Below are positions 7,945 through 16,409 of a DNA stretch of 64,000 nucleotides, one piece after another. The notes beneath the pieces are model-generated. The model saw only the letters and a list, made by a program, of their open reading frames with translations. It ran no database searches and was not told the DNA's origin. A program made the position numbers and the translations under genes. The stretch is taken from the NCBI GenBank assembly GCA_016222805.1, contig JACRQG010000006.1, forward strand, positions 3,538-67,537, read 5' to 3'. Positions within the stretch are counted from its first letter, which is position 1; every line of letters begins with the position of its first letter. This DNA is from Verrucomicrobiota bacterium. GTDB taxonomy: Bacteria; Verrucomicrobiota; Verrucomicrobiia; Opitutales; Opitutaceae.

Positions 7945-10059
7945 ATGAAGCCCTCCCTGCGCCTGAACCTCGCCCTGCTTGCCGTGACCCTCGCCGGCCC
8001 GTTGCAGGCCCAGTCGTTCTACTTCGTCTCCAAGAGCCAGTACTTCTTCCAGACGTCCGCCACCAACGTCGTCCCCGAACCGATCGGAGCCTTTGCCTTC
8101 CGCGCCAGCGCGGCGACCGCGGCCACCGTGACCGTGCCGGGCGGCGAAGCTTCCGCGCTCCCGTTCAATCCCGGGGACAACAACTATCTCCTGGAGCGCA
8201 GCTATGACAGCAAGGCCGCCCTGGATGCGGCTTTTCCGAACGGGACCTATCGCCTGACCGGGACCAGCATCCCAGCGCTCACCCTCAACCTGGCGAGCGA
8301 CAACTACCCGTCCGCCACCCCACAGGTGGTGTCCGTCACCAACGGCGCGTGGAGCAGTAGCGGCTTGCTCGTCGTCGACCCGTCCCGCCCGGTGACGCTC
8401 AACTTCAGCACGTTCACCGGGTACGCGACGAGCGGCTTTGCCGGCCACATGAATTTCTACCTGACCAGCCTCACCGAGGGAAACGTCTCGCTGGAGCAGG
8501 AGATCTTCTCCCAGCCGGCGTTCGGCGCCGCGGCCCAGTCCGCGCCGTTCACTTCCTACACCATCCCGGCCGGTCGACTCACGAGCGGACGGGTCTATGA
8601 GGCGTGGCTGGATTTCGACACCATCGTCGCGATGGATGTCTCCCAGGTCTCCGGCGCGGGGGTCGGATCCCTCTTTGGAAAGGAAGTGCGGTTCTTCATC
8701 GCCGCCCAGGCTCCCGGTACCTCCACCCCGCCGCCGGTGATTGTCGCCGCTCCCGCCAGCGTGTCCGCGGCCCTCGGAGGCACCGCCAGCCTGCCGGTGT
8801 CGGTCACCGTGGGGGGATCGAACCAGCTTGGGGCCACCGGCTTCCTCTGGCAGCTCAAGGGTCGGGGATGGATTTCCCCTGGGTCGCCGGGCAGCAAGTA
8901 CTCCAGCAACGGGGGAACGCTGACCATTCAAAACCTGACCGCCGCCGACGCCGGTGAGTACACGGTGACAGTGGTCACGGCGGGAGGCTTTGTGACCAGC
9001 GCCCCGATCGCGTTGACGGTGGGTGGTCCGACGGCACCGGAGATCACGACGCAGCCGCGCGGGGCGACGGTCAATGCCGGCACGACACTGGCCCTCACGG
9101 TGGCGGCCACCGGAACCCCCTCCCCGCAGTATCAATGGCGCAAGGACGGGGTGAATCTGGTGGGGGCGACCTCCGACACCTTGATGCTCTCCGACGTCTC
9201 CTCCTCTGCGGCGGGCAACTACACGGTGCTGGTGTCGAACTCCGTCGGCTCCCTCTCCAGCAGCGTCGCGACCGTGACGGTGACCAGTGGCCAGCCCAGC
9301 CGGCTGCCCAACCTTTCGGTTCGCACCAGCCTGGCCGCGGCGCAGACCCTCTTCGTCGGATTCGCCACCAATGGGGCGAAGGTGATGCTGGTGCGCGGGG
9401 TCGGGCCGACCCTCGCCGCCTTTGGCCTGAATGGCGGCCTTCCGGATCCGATGATCGAGCTGTACAGCGGGGCGACGCGGGTCGACGAAAACAACGACTG
9501 GAACGGCAGTCTCACCCCGGTGTTTGCCAATGTCGGGGCCTTTGCCCTGACCGCCGGCAGCAAGGATGCCGCCCTCCAGCGTGCCTGCACTGGCGCCTAC
9601 ACCGCGCAGGTCAAAGGGGCGGCCGGCAGCGCGGGAGTGGTGCTGGTCGAGGTCTACGACACCGGCGGCGCCGGCAAGCTCGTGAACGTGTCCGCCCGGA
9701 ATGTCGTCGGCACCGGGGAGAACCTCCTGATCGCCGGCTTCGTCGTGGATGGCACTGCCGCCAAGACGCTGCTCATCCGCGGGGTGGGGGCGAAACTGGC
9801 GGAGTTCGGGGTGCCGGGGGTGCTCGCCGATCCCAAGCTCGAGATCTACAACTCCGCGGGACTGAAGATCGCGGAAAACGACAGCTGGAATGCGCTGCTG
9901 CAACCGGTCGCCCGCAGCGTCGGTGCGTTCGACCTGACGCTCGGGAGTCGCGACGCGGCGTTGTTGATCACCCTGGCCCCCGGTAGCTACACCGCGCAAA
10001 TCTCCGGCGTCGGCGCCACGACCGGGGAGGCCCTGGTGGAGGTCTACGAAGTTCCCTGA
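7945..10059 (+). CDS. Secreted Ig-domain protein with two C-terminal tandem modules
   Basis: 704 residues. The ATG precedes a signal peptide (MKPSLRLNLALLAVTLAG, cleavage near LQAQ). The N-terminal ~250 residues are unrecognised. Two Ig-like domains follow (about 255-355 and 360-450; second with ITTQPRGATVNAGTTLALTV and YQWRKDG, the I-set-like pattern). From about residue 452 to the end are two ~120-residue beta-rich modules, each with the order NLSVRT / RGVGPTL / NDxWN / SxDAAL / SYTAQ / VEVYE. The same module pair closes the proteins at 24136-25752 and 39461-45574. There is no VPDSG anchor, so it may be released or held on the surface through the module pair (inference). Confidence 0.75.
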   Translation: MKPSLRLNLALLAVTLAGPLQAQSFYFVSKSQYFFQTSATNVVPEPIGAFAFRASAATAATVTVPGGEASALPFNPGDNNYLLERSYDSKAALDAAFPNGTYRLTGTSIPALTLNLASDNYPSATPQVVSVTNGAWSSSGLLVVDPSRPVTLNFSTFTGYATSGFAGHMNFYLTSLTEGNVSLEQEIFSQPAFGAAAQSAPFTSYTIPAGRLTSGRVYEAWLDFDTIVAMDVSQVSGAGVGSLFGKEVRFFIAAQAPGTSTPPPVIVAAPASVSAALGGTASLPVSVTVGGSNQLGATGFLWQLKGRGWISPGSPGSKYSSNGGTLTIQNLTAADAGEYTVTVVTAGGFVTSAPIALTVGGPTAPEITTQPRGATVNAGTTLALTVAATGTPSPQYQWRKDGVNLVGATSDTLMLSDVSSSAAGNYTVLVSNSVGSLSSSVATVTVTSGQPSRLPNLSVRTSLAAAQTLFVGFATNGAKVMLVRGVGPTLAAFGLNGGLPDPMIELYSGATRVDENNDWNGSLTPVFANVGAFALTAGSKDAALQRACTGAYTAQVKGAAGSAGVVLVEVYDTGGAGKLVNVSARNVVGTGENLLIAGFVVDGTAAKTLLIRGVGAKLAEFGVPGVLADPKLEIYNSAGLKIAENDSWNALLQPVARSVGAFDLTLGSRDAALLITLAPGSYTAQISGVGATTGEALVEVYEVP

Positions 10060-10070
10060 CGGGCAAGACG

Positions 10071-10301
10071 TCAGACCGAGAGCACTGCCGAGGGTGCTTC
10101 GTCACCGGAGCACCCCTTGGTCAGCAGGATCACGGCCACCCCCAGCATGAGGGCAAGGAATCCGATGGCGACGGAGAGCTGGAGTTTCATCCGCCGCCGC
10201 TCCGCTCGCCGTCCCTCCTCCGAGGGAGAACGGCGACTGTCTCGACGGGACCGCTTCAGGTCGTCGGTCGGAGGTAAGGGAGGGGGCGGCTTGGGGTCCA
10301 C
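10071..10301 (-). CDS. Small single-pass membrane protein
   Basis: 76 residues from a GTG start, with a weak AGGGCGA ribosome site upstream. The N-terminal half is Pro/Arg-rich and charged (DPKPPPPLPPTDDLKRSRRD). One hydrophobic helix follows (LQLSVAIGFLALMLGVAVIL), then a short tail with a Cys (KGCSGDE). Topology by the positive-inside rule would place the N-terminus in the cytoplasm. No family is recognised. It could be spurious, but the charged/hydrophobic layout and lack of competing genes support it. Confidence 0.5.
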   Translation of the reverse strand: MDPKPPPPLPPTDDLKRSRRDSRRSPSEEGRRAERRRMKLQLSVAIGFLALMLGVAVILLTKGCSGDEAPSAVLSV

Positions 10302-10555
10302 GTCGACTCGCCCTGTTTGGCGGAGAGCGGGTCGATTTCTTGCAACCTGACAGAATTGTCAGCAAGGCAAATCTCGCTGCGGGATGCCGACGAAGGGCCT
10401 CGCCCCCTCCCCCCGGCTGAGCGAGAGAGGGAAAGGGAGGGCGCGGACTCCGCTCCGTACCGTTGAGATCGGTCGGAACGCGGCGCCGAGCCGGCGGCGG
10501 CGAAGGGATTCGCCGCCCTGCCGGGGGGGAGAGGCGGAAGGCGCGGATGCGACGC
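10302..10555. other. Gap with a strong GC hairpin
   Basis: 254 bases between two minus-strand genes. Around 10496-10517 the sequence GGCGGCGAAGGGATTCGCCGCC has a perfect 9 bp stem, but no T-run follows on either strand. Nothing else is recognised. Confidence 0.35.
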
Positions 10556-12046
10556 TCAGCTGAGGTCGGCGTTCCGCATGTCGCCGGTGCGCATGAACTG
10601 CTGGTGGAAGGCAAAGGCCTTCGCCAGCGACTGCGGCGTCTGCCCCGACTTGCCCAGGGTGATGTACCGATGCAGGGCGTCCCGGAAGTCCGGGTGGGCG
10701 CAGTTGTCCGCGATCAGCATCGCGCGTTCGTGCGGAGACTTGCCCCGCAGATCGGCGATGCCCTGGTCGGTGATGATCACCTGCACCGAGTGTTCGCTGT
10801 GGTCCGCGTGGCTGACGAGGGGGACGATCGTGCTGATCTTGCCGCCCTTTTGCAGCGAGGGGCAGACGAAGATCGAGATGAAGGCATTGCGGGTGAAGTC
10901 GCCGGAACCGCCGATGCCGTTCATCATGCTCGTGCCGAGGACATGGGTGCTGTTGATGTTGCCGAAGAGGTCGGCCTCGATCGCGGCGTTGATCGAGATG
11001 ATGCCGAGCCGGCGGATGATCTCCGGGTGGTTCGAGATTTCCTGCGGGCGCATCACGATCCGGGAGCGGTAGAATTCGAGTCGCGAGTAGAAGTCCTCGC
11101 TCATCTTCGGGCTCACGGTAATCGCCGTCGTGCTGGCAAAGGTGAGCTTGCCCTTCTGCATCAGCTTGAACACCGCGTCCTGCAGGACCTCGGAGTACAT
11201 CTCGAAGGGCGGAATGTCGGGATGCTCCCCCATCGCGCCCAGGACGGCGTTGGCGATGTCGCCCACGCCGGACTGGATCGGCAGGAAGCCGGTGGGCAGG
11301 GTGCCGCGCTTGCGCTCGCGGGCGAGAAACTCCGCCACGTTGTTGCCGATCTTCAGCATGGCCGGCGACGGCTCGTCAAAGCCGCCCGCCTCGTCGGCGA
11401 CGTTGGTCTCCACGATGCCGGCGATCTTGGAGGGATCGACCTTCACCACGGTCGAGCCGATGCGATCCCGCGCGGAGTAGAGTGGAATCTCGCGGCGGTG
11501 CGGCGGATCCCGCGGCTCAAAGATGTCGTGGAAACCGCGCAGCGCGGTGGACTGGGCGCGGTTGAGCTCGATGATCACCTTTTCCGCGACGGTGCAGAAG
11601 GTCGGGGTCGCGCCGACCGACGTGGTCAGGACGATTTCGCCGCCCGGAAACACGTCGCAGGCCTCGATAATCGCGAACTTCACCTTGCCGAGGAAGCCGT
11701 AGCGCACCGCCTGGGGGAGCATCGACAGGTGCATGTCGAAGAACTGCACCTCGCCGGAGTTGATCTTCTGCCGCAGATCGGGGTTGGCCTGGTAGGGCGT
11801 GCGGAAGAGCACGGCATCGGCCTTCGCCAGCTCGCCGTCGAGCGACGGGCCGGTCGAGGCGCCGGTCATGACGCCGATCTTGAACGGCCGGCCGGCGGCG
11901 TGCTCCGCGCGGGCGCGGGCGGCAATCGCCTTGGGCACGACTTTCGCCGCACCCGCGGGCGTGAACCCGCTGAAACCAATGATATCCCCGTGGCTCACCA
12001 TTGCGGCGGCCTCGTCAGGCGTGAGGATCGGAAATGCCAAGGACAT
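10556..12046 (-). CDS. Acetyl-CoA hydrolase / succinyl-CoA:acetate CoA-transferase family
   Basis: 496 residues, close to the usual length of the Ach1/ScpC/AarC family, which moves CoA between acetate and succinyl-CoA (or hydrolyses acetyl-CoA) in the cytoplasm. Family hallmarks are visible: GDIIGFSGFTPAGAAKVVP near the N-terminus, IQSGVGDIANAV and GIGGSGDFTRNAFIS in the C-terminal half, and ITDQGIADLRGKSPHERA near the end. The start at MSLAFPILTPDEA is preferred; the frame is open further upstream without signal or similarity, and an ATG six codons earlier is possible. It is divergent from the beta-lactamase-like gene. Which CoA donor and acceptor it uses cannot be told from sequence. Confidence 0.88.
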   Translation of the reverse strand: MSLAFPILTPDEAAAMVSHGDIIGFSGFTPAGAAKVVPKAIAARARAEHAAGRPFKIGVMTGASTGPSLDGELAKADAVLFRTPYQANPDLRQKINSGEVQFFDMHLSMLPQAVRYGFLGKVKFAIIEACDVFPGGEIVLTTSVGATPTFCTVAEKVIIELNRAQSTALRGFHDIFEPRDPPHRREIPLYSARDRIGSTVVKVDPSKIAGIVETNVADEAGGFDEPSPAMLKIGNNVAEFLARERKRGTLPTGFLPIQSGVGDIANAVLGAMGEHPDIPPFEMYSEVLQDAVFKLMQKGKLTFASTTAITVSPKMSEDFYSRLEFYRSRIVMRPQEISNHPEIIRRLGIISINAAIEADLFGNINSTHVLGTSMMNGIGGSGDFTRNAFISIFVCPSLQKGGKISTIVPLVSHADHSEHSVQVIITDQGIADLRGKSPHERAMLIADNCAHPDFRDALHRYITLGKSGQTPQSLAKAFAFHQQFMRTGDMRNADLS

Positions 12047-12234
12047 GATGAAGAGGGTTAGCATCGCGCAAAATCTCCCGGCTGACTTGTCGCTCCCTGC
12101 TCTAGTAAACGCGTTTTTTGCCTTTTGAGCCGGCCATGGACAGGGGGGGTAATGATGGTTACGCTGATTTGTCCGCGGGTTACGTAGGGAGATCACGGCT
12201 TGAGCGCGGCCTCCGGCAGTTGCAGCCTGCCGGG

Positions 12235-13926
12235 ATGAAAATGCCCCGCCCCCACTTTGGCGCCGTGCTGTTCGCAGTTGGTTCGTTGCTGGCAGGCGGC
12301 GCCGAACCGGTTCCGCCCACGGCGGACGCCGCTGGTCGCGCCCCGCAGATCGACGATGTCCTGACCCGCGCCTTTCCGGCCGATGCTCCGGGGGCGGCCG
12401 TGCTGGTGGTGTCCCGGGGGGAGGTTCTCCTGCGCAAGGGTTACGGGACGGCGAACCTTGAGCTGGGAGTGCCGGTGCGCCCCGAGCACGTCTTTCGGAT
12501 TGGGTCGATCACCAAGCAGTTCACGGCGGTCGCGATCCTGCAGCTGGCCGAGGCGGGCAAGCTGTCGCTCGAGGATGACGTCACGAAGTACGTGCCCGAG
12601 GTCGAAACCCACGGGGAGAAAGTGACGCTGGCCCACCTGCTCACCCACACTTCGGGGATCCCCAGTTTCACCGACGAGCCGGCCTGGCGCGCGGCTCCAC
12701 GGGAGGACATGTCGCTCGCGCGGGAACTCAGCTTCATCAAGGGCAAGCCCCGGAAATTCGCGCCGGGCACCGGGTGGCAGTACTGCAACACCGGTTACCG
12801 GCTGCTCGGCGAGGTCATCGAGAAGGTCTCCGGCCAATCCTACGCGGCTTACGTTGAGGAGAAGATTTTTCGGCCGGCGGGCATGACCCACAGCAGCTAC
12901 GACGATCCGCGGCGGATGATCGCCGGGCGGATCCCGGGCTACAGCCCAGGGCCGGAGGGGCGCACCTTGAATGCCGAGTTTGTCAGCATGACCCAGCCGC
13001 ATGCCGCGGGAGCGCTGCTGTCGAATGTGGATGATCTCTGGCGGTGGGAGCAGGCGCTGGCGAACGGCAAGCTGGTGCGGACCGACCTCCTGGCCCGGGC
13101 ATACACCGAGGCCCGGCTGGCGGATGGCCGACGTGCGGGCTACGGCTTCGGGTGGAGCGTCGGGTCGATTGCCGGACGCGCGGCCGTGGCGCACGGCGGC
13201 GGCATCCAGGGATTCTCCACCTATGTCCTGCGCGTGCCTGACGCCGGCCTGTTCGTGGCGGTCCTTTGTAATTCCAACCATCCGAAACTGGCGCCGGGCG
13301 CGGCCGCCACCCGCATCGCCAACCTGGTCCTGGGTCGGCGTCCGGATGTAGGTGTCGCCGTTCCCGAGGAGGTCCTGGCGCGGATCGCCGGCGTGTATTC
13401 GATTCCCCCCAACGACCGGTTCGAACTTGCCGTGCAGGAGGGGCGCCTCGTGGCAATCCGGGCTGGGGGTTCCCCGGTGTCGCTCGCGGCGGTGTCGGCG
13501 GAGGAATTCGTCGTCCCGGCCAACGACATGACCTATCGCATCCTCGCCCGGGATCCGGAGGGACGGGTCGTGCGCGTGGCGTTCCAGCGCCCGTTTTCCC
13601 AGGAGTATTTCGCGGACCGCTTCGCCGGCCCGCTGGAGGATCCGGCGAAGCCGGCTGTTGTCGTGGCGGCGGCAACCTTGGCGAGCTACGCGGGAGAATA
13701 CGAACTCGCCCCGAACTTCATCCTGACCGTGCGGCAGGTGGGCGACAGCCTGACCGCCCAGGGAACCGGCCAGGGGGCCACGAACCTGATCGCCGAGTCG
13801 ACCACGCGCTTCCGGGTGAAGCAGGTGAAGGCCGAGATTGAGTTCAAGACGGACGAAACCGGCCGGGTCACGGGCCTGGTGTTGTTTCAAAACGGCCAGG
13901 AAATGCCTGGCCGGCGGAAAAACTAA
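12235..13926 (+). CDS. Secreted serine hydrolase, class C beta-lactamase fold
   Basis: 563 residues. The ATG opens a signal peptide (MKMPRPHFGAVLFAVGSLLA, cleavage near GGAE). The active-site triad is complete: S91-ITK94, Y183-C-N185 and H320-G-G322, as in D-aminopeptidases, esterases and class C beta-lactamases. Residues from about 370 form an extra C-terminal region with two lipocalin/DUF3471-like beta segments (AGVYSIPPNDRFEL, AGEYELAPNFILTV). This architecture is more often seen in peptidases and esterases than in resistance enzymes, so a peptide or ester substrate is more likely than antibiotics. The arsenic operon starts 135 bases downstream with its own promoter region. Confidence 0.87.
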   Translation: MKMPRPHFGAVLFAVGSLLAGGAEPVPPTADAAGRAPQIDDVLTRAFPADAPGAAVLVVSRGEVLLRKGYGTANLELGVPVRPEHVFRIGSITKQFTAVAILQLAEAGKLSLEDDVTKYVPEVETHGEKVTLAHLLTHTSGIPSFTDEPAWRAAPREDMSLARELSFIKGKPRKFAPGTGWQYCNTGYRLLGEVIEKVSGQSYAAYVEEKIFRPAGMTHSSYDDPRRMIAGRIPGYSPGPEGRTLNAEFVSMTQPHAAGALLSNVDDLWRWEQALANGKLVRTDLLARAYTEARLADGRRAGYGFGWSVGSIAGRAAVAHGGGIQGFSTYVLRVPDAGLFVAVLCNSNHPKLAPGAAATRIANLVLGRRPDVGVAVPEEVLARIAGVYSIPPNDRFELAVQEGRLVAIRAGGSPVSLAAVSAEEFVVPANDMTYRILARDPEGRVVRVAFQRPFSQEYFADRFAGPLEDPAKPAVVVAAATLASYAGEYELAPNFILTVRQVGDSLTAQGTGQGATNLIAESTTRFRVKQVKAEIEFKTDETGRVTGLVLFQNGQEMPGRRKN

Positions 13927-14014
13927 GGCCGGTTCGATTTTCTGTGGCCGCGCCGGAGCCGCAGGCGAAAGCGCGGACCGGGCGGACGGTGAGAAGGAAA
14001 AAGCGGGAGCCGGG

Positions 14015-14040
14015 TTGACATATGCCTACTAAGGTATATT
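14015..14040 (+). promoter_or_regulatory. Candidate ars promoter with overlapping ArsR operator dyad
   Basis: TTGACA at 14015-14020 is a perfect -35 box. A dyad ATATGCCTA / CTAAGGTATAT centred between 14029 and 14030 (14020-14039) has seven of nine symmetric pairs in its arms. A TATATT at 14035-14040 gives a short 14-base spacer; TATTCC at 14037-14042 gives 16. The dyad sits between the boxes, where a bound ArsR dimer would block polymerase. The ArsR start lies 22 bases beyond. Confidence 0.55.
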
Positions 14041-14061
14041 CCGTAACGGGTATCTACGGCC

Positions 14062-14415
14062 ATGGACCTCATTCGAATCTACCAATGCCTCTGTGACCGC
14101 ACGCGACTGCGCCTCCTGCACCTGCTCAGCCAGGGCCCGCTCTGTGTCTGCCATTTCCAGGAAATCCTGGGCGAGCCGCAGGTGAAGATCTCCAAGCACC
14201 TCGCCTACCTCCGGGAGCGTGAACTGGTCCAATGCGAGCGGCAGGGTAACCGGATGATCTACGCGTTGCCGGCCCGTCCTCCCCGGGAACTCACGGCCAA
14301 TCTGTCCTGCCTGCAGGACTGCATCCGCGAGGAGCCGATCTTCCAGCGGGATTTGGCCCGCCTCAGGAAGCTGGCTCCCAAGATCGCCGGCTCCGATTCG
14401 GAGGCGTGCTGCTGA
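14062..14415 (+). CDS. arsR: ArsR-family arsenic-responsive repressor
   Basis: 117-residue winged-helix repressor that should bind the operator just upstream and release it on As(III) binding. The N-terminal helix region (DLIRIYQCLCDRTRLRLLHL) and the recognition helix (VKISKHLAYLRERELV) fit the ArsR/SmtB fold. The metalloid site of classical ArsR (CxC in the DNA-binding helix, ELCVC) is present as LCVC at residues 31-34. Extra cysteines sit at LSCLQDC, and the chain ends in EACC. It is the first gene of a co-directional operon, with arsC starting 27 bases later. Autoregulation is inferred from the dyad. Confidence 0.92.
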   Translation: MDLIRIYQCLCDRTRLRLLHLLSQGPLCVCHFQEILGEPQVKISKHLAYLRERELVQCERQGNRMIYALPARPPRELTANLSCLQDCIREEPIFQRDLARLRKLAPKIAGSDSEACC

Positions 14416-14442
14416 CGCTAACCCAGTTCCCCTTTCTCCCCT

Positions 14443-14907
14443 ATGTCCTCTTCCAAGCCCACCGTCCTGATCCTCTGCACCGGCAATTCGTGCCGCAGCC
14501 ACCTCGCCGAGGGCATCCTGCGCGCCGCCGCCGGCGACTTCCTGGAGGTCGCCAGCGCCGGATCCCGGCCCGCCGGCTACGTGCATCCGCTCGCCATCCG
14601 GGTCCTGCAGGAGATCGGCCTCGATATCTCCCGCCACACCTCCAAGCCCCTGACCGAGTTCCTGCACCGCCCGATCGAGACGGTGATCACCGTCTGCGGA
14701 AACGCGGACCAGGCGTGCCCGGTGTTTCCCGGGCAGGTGAACCGGCATCACTGGCCGTTCGACGATCCCGCCCATGCCACGGGCACCGAGGAGGAGAAAC
14801 TGGCGGTGTTCCGTCGCGTGCGCGACGAGATCCGCCGCACCTTCACGGCCTACGCCGACGGCCGGCGCGACGCCCGGAAGGGGGCGTCCGGAGAAACCAG
14901 ATTATGA
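14443..14907 (+). CDS. arsC: Arsenate reductase, thioredoxin-coupled LMW-phosphatase type
   Basis: 154 residues; reduces As(V) to As(III) in the cytoplasm. The CX5R loop is C12-TGNSC17-R18, and the second redox pair is C85/C92 ([14 protein letters not shown]). This 12/85/92 set parallels the 10/82/89 cysteines of the S. aureus pI258 enzyme, so thioredoxin coupling is expected. The catalytic Asp/Pro loop is present around WPFDDPA. The stop overlaps the next gene's start (ATGA at 14904-14907), indicating translational coupling to the methyltransferase fusion. Confidence 0.93.
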   Translation: MSSSKPTVLILCTGNSCRSHLAEGILRAAAGDFLEVASAGSRPAGYVHPLAIRVLQEIGLDISRHTSKPLTEFLHRPIETVITVCGNADQACPVFPGQVNRHHWPFDDPAHATGTEEEKLAVFRRVRDEIRRTFTAYADGRRDARKGASGETRL

Positions 14908-16376
14908 ATACAACCGAATCGGAAACTGTGCGGCAAAAAGTCCGCGAAGGTTATGGCCGGATCGCCGCGGCCGAAGGCTCCTGCTGCGGCTCCTCGTCCT
15001 CGTGCTGCGGCAGCCCGGCCGGCACCGCGGCGGAGCTGGCGCAACAGGTCGGCTACACGCCGGAGGAACTCGCGGCGCTGCCGGAGGGCGCCAACCTGGG
15101 GCTCTCCTGCGGCAACCCCAATGCGCTGGCGGCGCTCCGGCCGGGCGAAGTGGTCCTCGACCTCGGCGCCGGGGGCGGCTTCGACGTCTTCATCGCCGGG
15201 CGCAAGGTGGGCGCGGCGGGCCGAGTAATCGGGGTGGACATGACCGCGGAGATGGTCGCGCGGGCGCGGAAGAACGCGATCGGCTACCGCGAGCGCTCCG
15301 GGCTCGACAACGTGGAGTTCCGCCTGGGGGAAATCGAACACCTGCCGGTGGCGGACGCCAGTGTCGACGTGGTGATCTCCAACTGCGTCATCAACCTCTC
15401 GCCCGACAAACCGCAGGTCTGGCGCGAGGTGGCCCGGGTGCTCAAGCCCGGCGGGCGGGTCGCGGTGTCGGATTTGGCCCTGCGGCAGCCGCTGCCGTCG
15501 GCGATCCGGGAAAGCGTCGAGGCGCTGGTCGGCTGCATCGCCGGCGCCGTGCTGGTGACGGAAACCGAGCGCCTGGCGCGGGAGGCGGGCCTGGCCGGGA
15601 TCCAGCTCAAGGCCAAGTCGAACTACCTCGACAGCATGGTGGACGGGCAGGATCCGCTCTACCAGAAGATCATCGAGCAACTGCCGGCCGGGACCAAGCC
15701 GGGCGACTACATCACCAGTCTCGAGGTGACCGCGGTGAAGCCGGCACCGGCAGGTTCAGGTTCGGTCACGCCGGCGCGGTTGCAGGTTTTCGATCCGGCA
15801 CTGTGCTGCTCGACCGGGGTCTGCGGCCCTCAGGTGGATCCGGCCCTGGTGCGTTTTGCCGCCGACCTGCAATGGCTGGCGGAACAGGGGGTGCAGGTGG
15901 AGCGCCACAACCTCGCGCAGAATCCGGCCGCCTATGTGGAGAACGAAGCGGTGAAGCAGGCGCTGACGGAGCGGGGCGAGGCCGCGCTTCCCTTCCTCCT
16001 GGTCAACGGCCGGGAAGTGGCGGCCGGCACCTACCCGGGCCGGGAACTATTGGCGGCCTGGTGCGGCGTCGCGACCACGGCGCCCGCCGGGCGTTTCACT
16101 CCGCAGGTCGCGGAATTCGTGGCGATCGGCGCGGCCATCGCCGCGAACTGCGATCCCTGCCTCCGCTATCACGTGCACCAGGCGCGGGAACTCGGTGCCA
16201 CCCTTGAGGAGGTGGAACGGGCGATCGCCATGGCGGCCAAGGTCAAGCAGGCCTCCCACGGGAGCATCCAGCGCCTGGCCGACCGCCTGGTGAAACCGCC
16301 CGCGGAAACCACGGCGGATGACCACGAAGTCGCCGCTGCGCCCGCAGAGTCCAAGGAACGGCGCTGTTGCTCGTAA
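14904..16376 (+). CDS. arsM: Fusion: As(III) methyltransferase (ArsM) - ArsD metallochaperone - AhpD-like domain
   Basis: 490 residues in three parts. Residues 1-280 are an ArsM: SAM motif [11 protein letters not shown] (84-94) and conserved cysteines C69 (LSCGNP), C161 (SNCVINL) and C211 (VGCIAGA), matching C72/C174/C224 of algal ArsM; the N-terminal CC pairs (27-28, 34-35) can supply the fourth. Residues ~291-395 match ArsD, with the metalloid triad C301-C302-C307 (CCSTGVCG). Residues ~400-465 resemble a carboxymuconolactone decarboxylase/AhpD domain with CDPC (416-419) and H423, the CxxCxxxH redox motif. The chain ends in RRCCS. Separately, ArsD delivers As(III) to ArsA, and arsA follows 33 bases later. 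Delivery of As(III) within one chain is inference. A longer open frame upstream is only the arsC overlap. Confidence 0.9.
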   Translation: MNTTESETVRQKVREGYGRIAAAEGSCCGSSSSCCGSPAGTAAELAQQVGYTPEELAALPEGANLGLSCGNPNALAALRPGEVVLDLGAGGGFDVFIAGRKVGAAGRVIGVDMTAEMVARARKNAIGYRERSGLDNVEFRLGEIEHLPVADASVDVVISNCVINLSPDKPQVWREVARVLKPGGRVAVSDLALRQPLPSAIRESVEALVGCIAGAVLVTETERLAREAGLAGIQLKAKSNYLDSMVDGQDPLYQKIIEQLPAGTKPGDYITSLEVTAVKPAPAGSGSVTPARLQVFDPALCCSTGVCGPQVDPALVRFAADLQWLAEQGVQVERHNLAQNPAAYVENEAVKQALTERGEAALPFLLVNGREVAAGTYPGRELLAAWCGVATTAPAGRFTPQVAEFVAIGAAIAANCDPCLRYHVHQARELGATLEEVERAIAMAAKVKQASHGSIQRLADRLVKPPAETTADDHEVAAAPAESKERRCCS

Positions 16377-16409
16377 GCCGGCGAGGTCCGCCGTCTGTCG
16401 CTTTTGCCC

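Noticed and set aside
7870-9999. 709-codon minus-strand open frame opposite the Ig protein
   Set aside because: Antisense shadow with Arg/Gly/His-rich sequence; the plus-strand frame has signal peptide and Ig motifs.
12235-13926. Antibiotic-resistance beta-lactamase
   Set aside because: The motifs fit class C fold, but the long C-terminal DUF3471-like extension is typical of peptidases/esterases, and no ampR-like partner is present.
14406-14903. N-terminal extension of the ArsM fusion frame across arsC
   Set aside because: The region encodes ArsC in another frame with full catalytic motifs; the ATGA overlap marks the true start at 14904.
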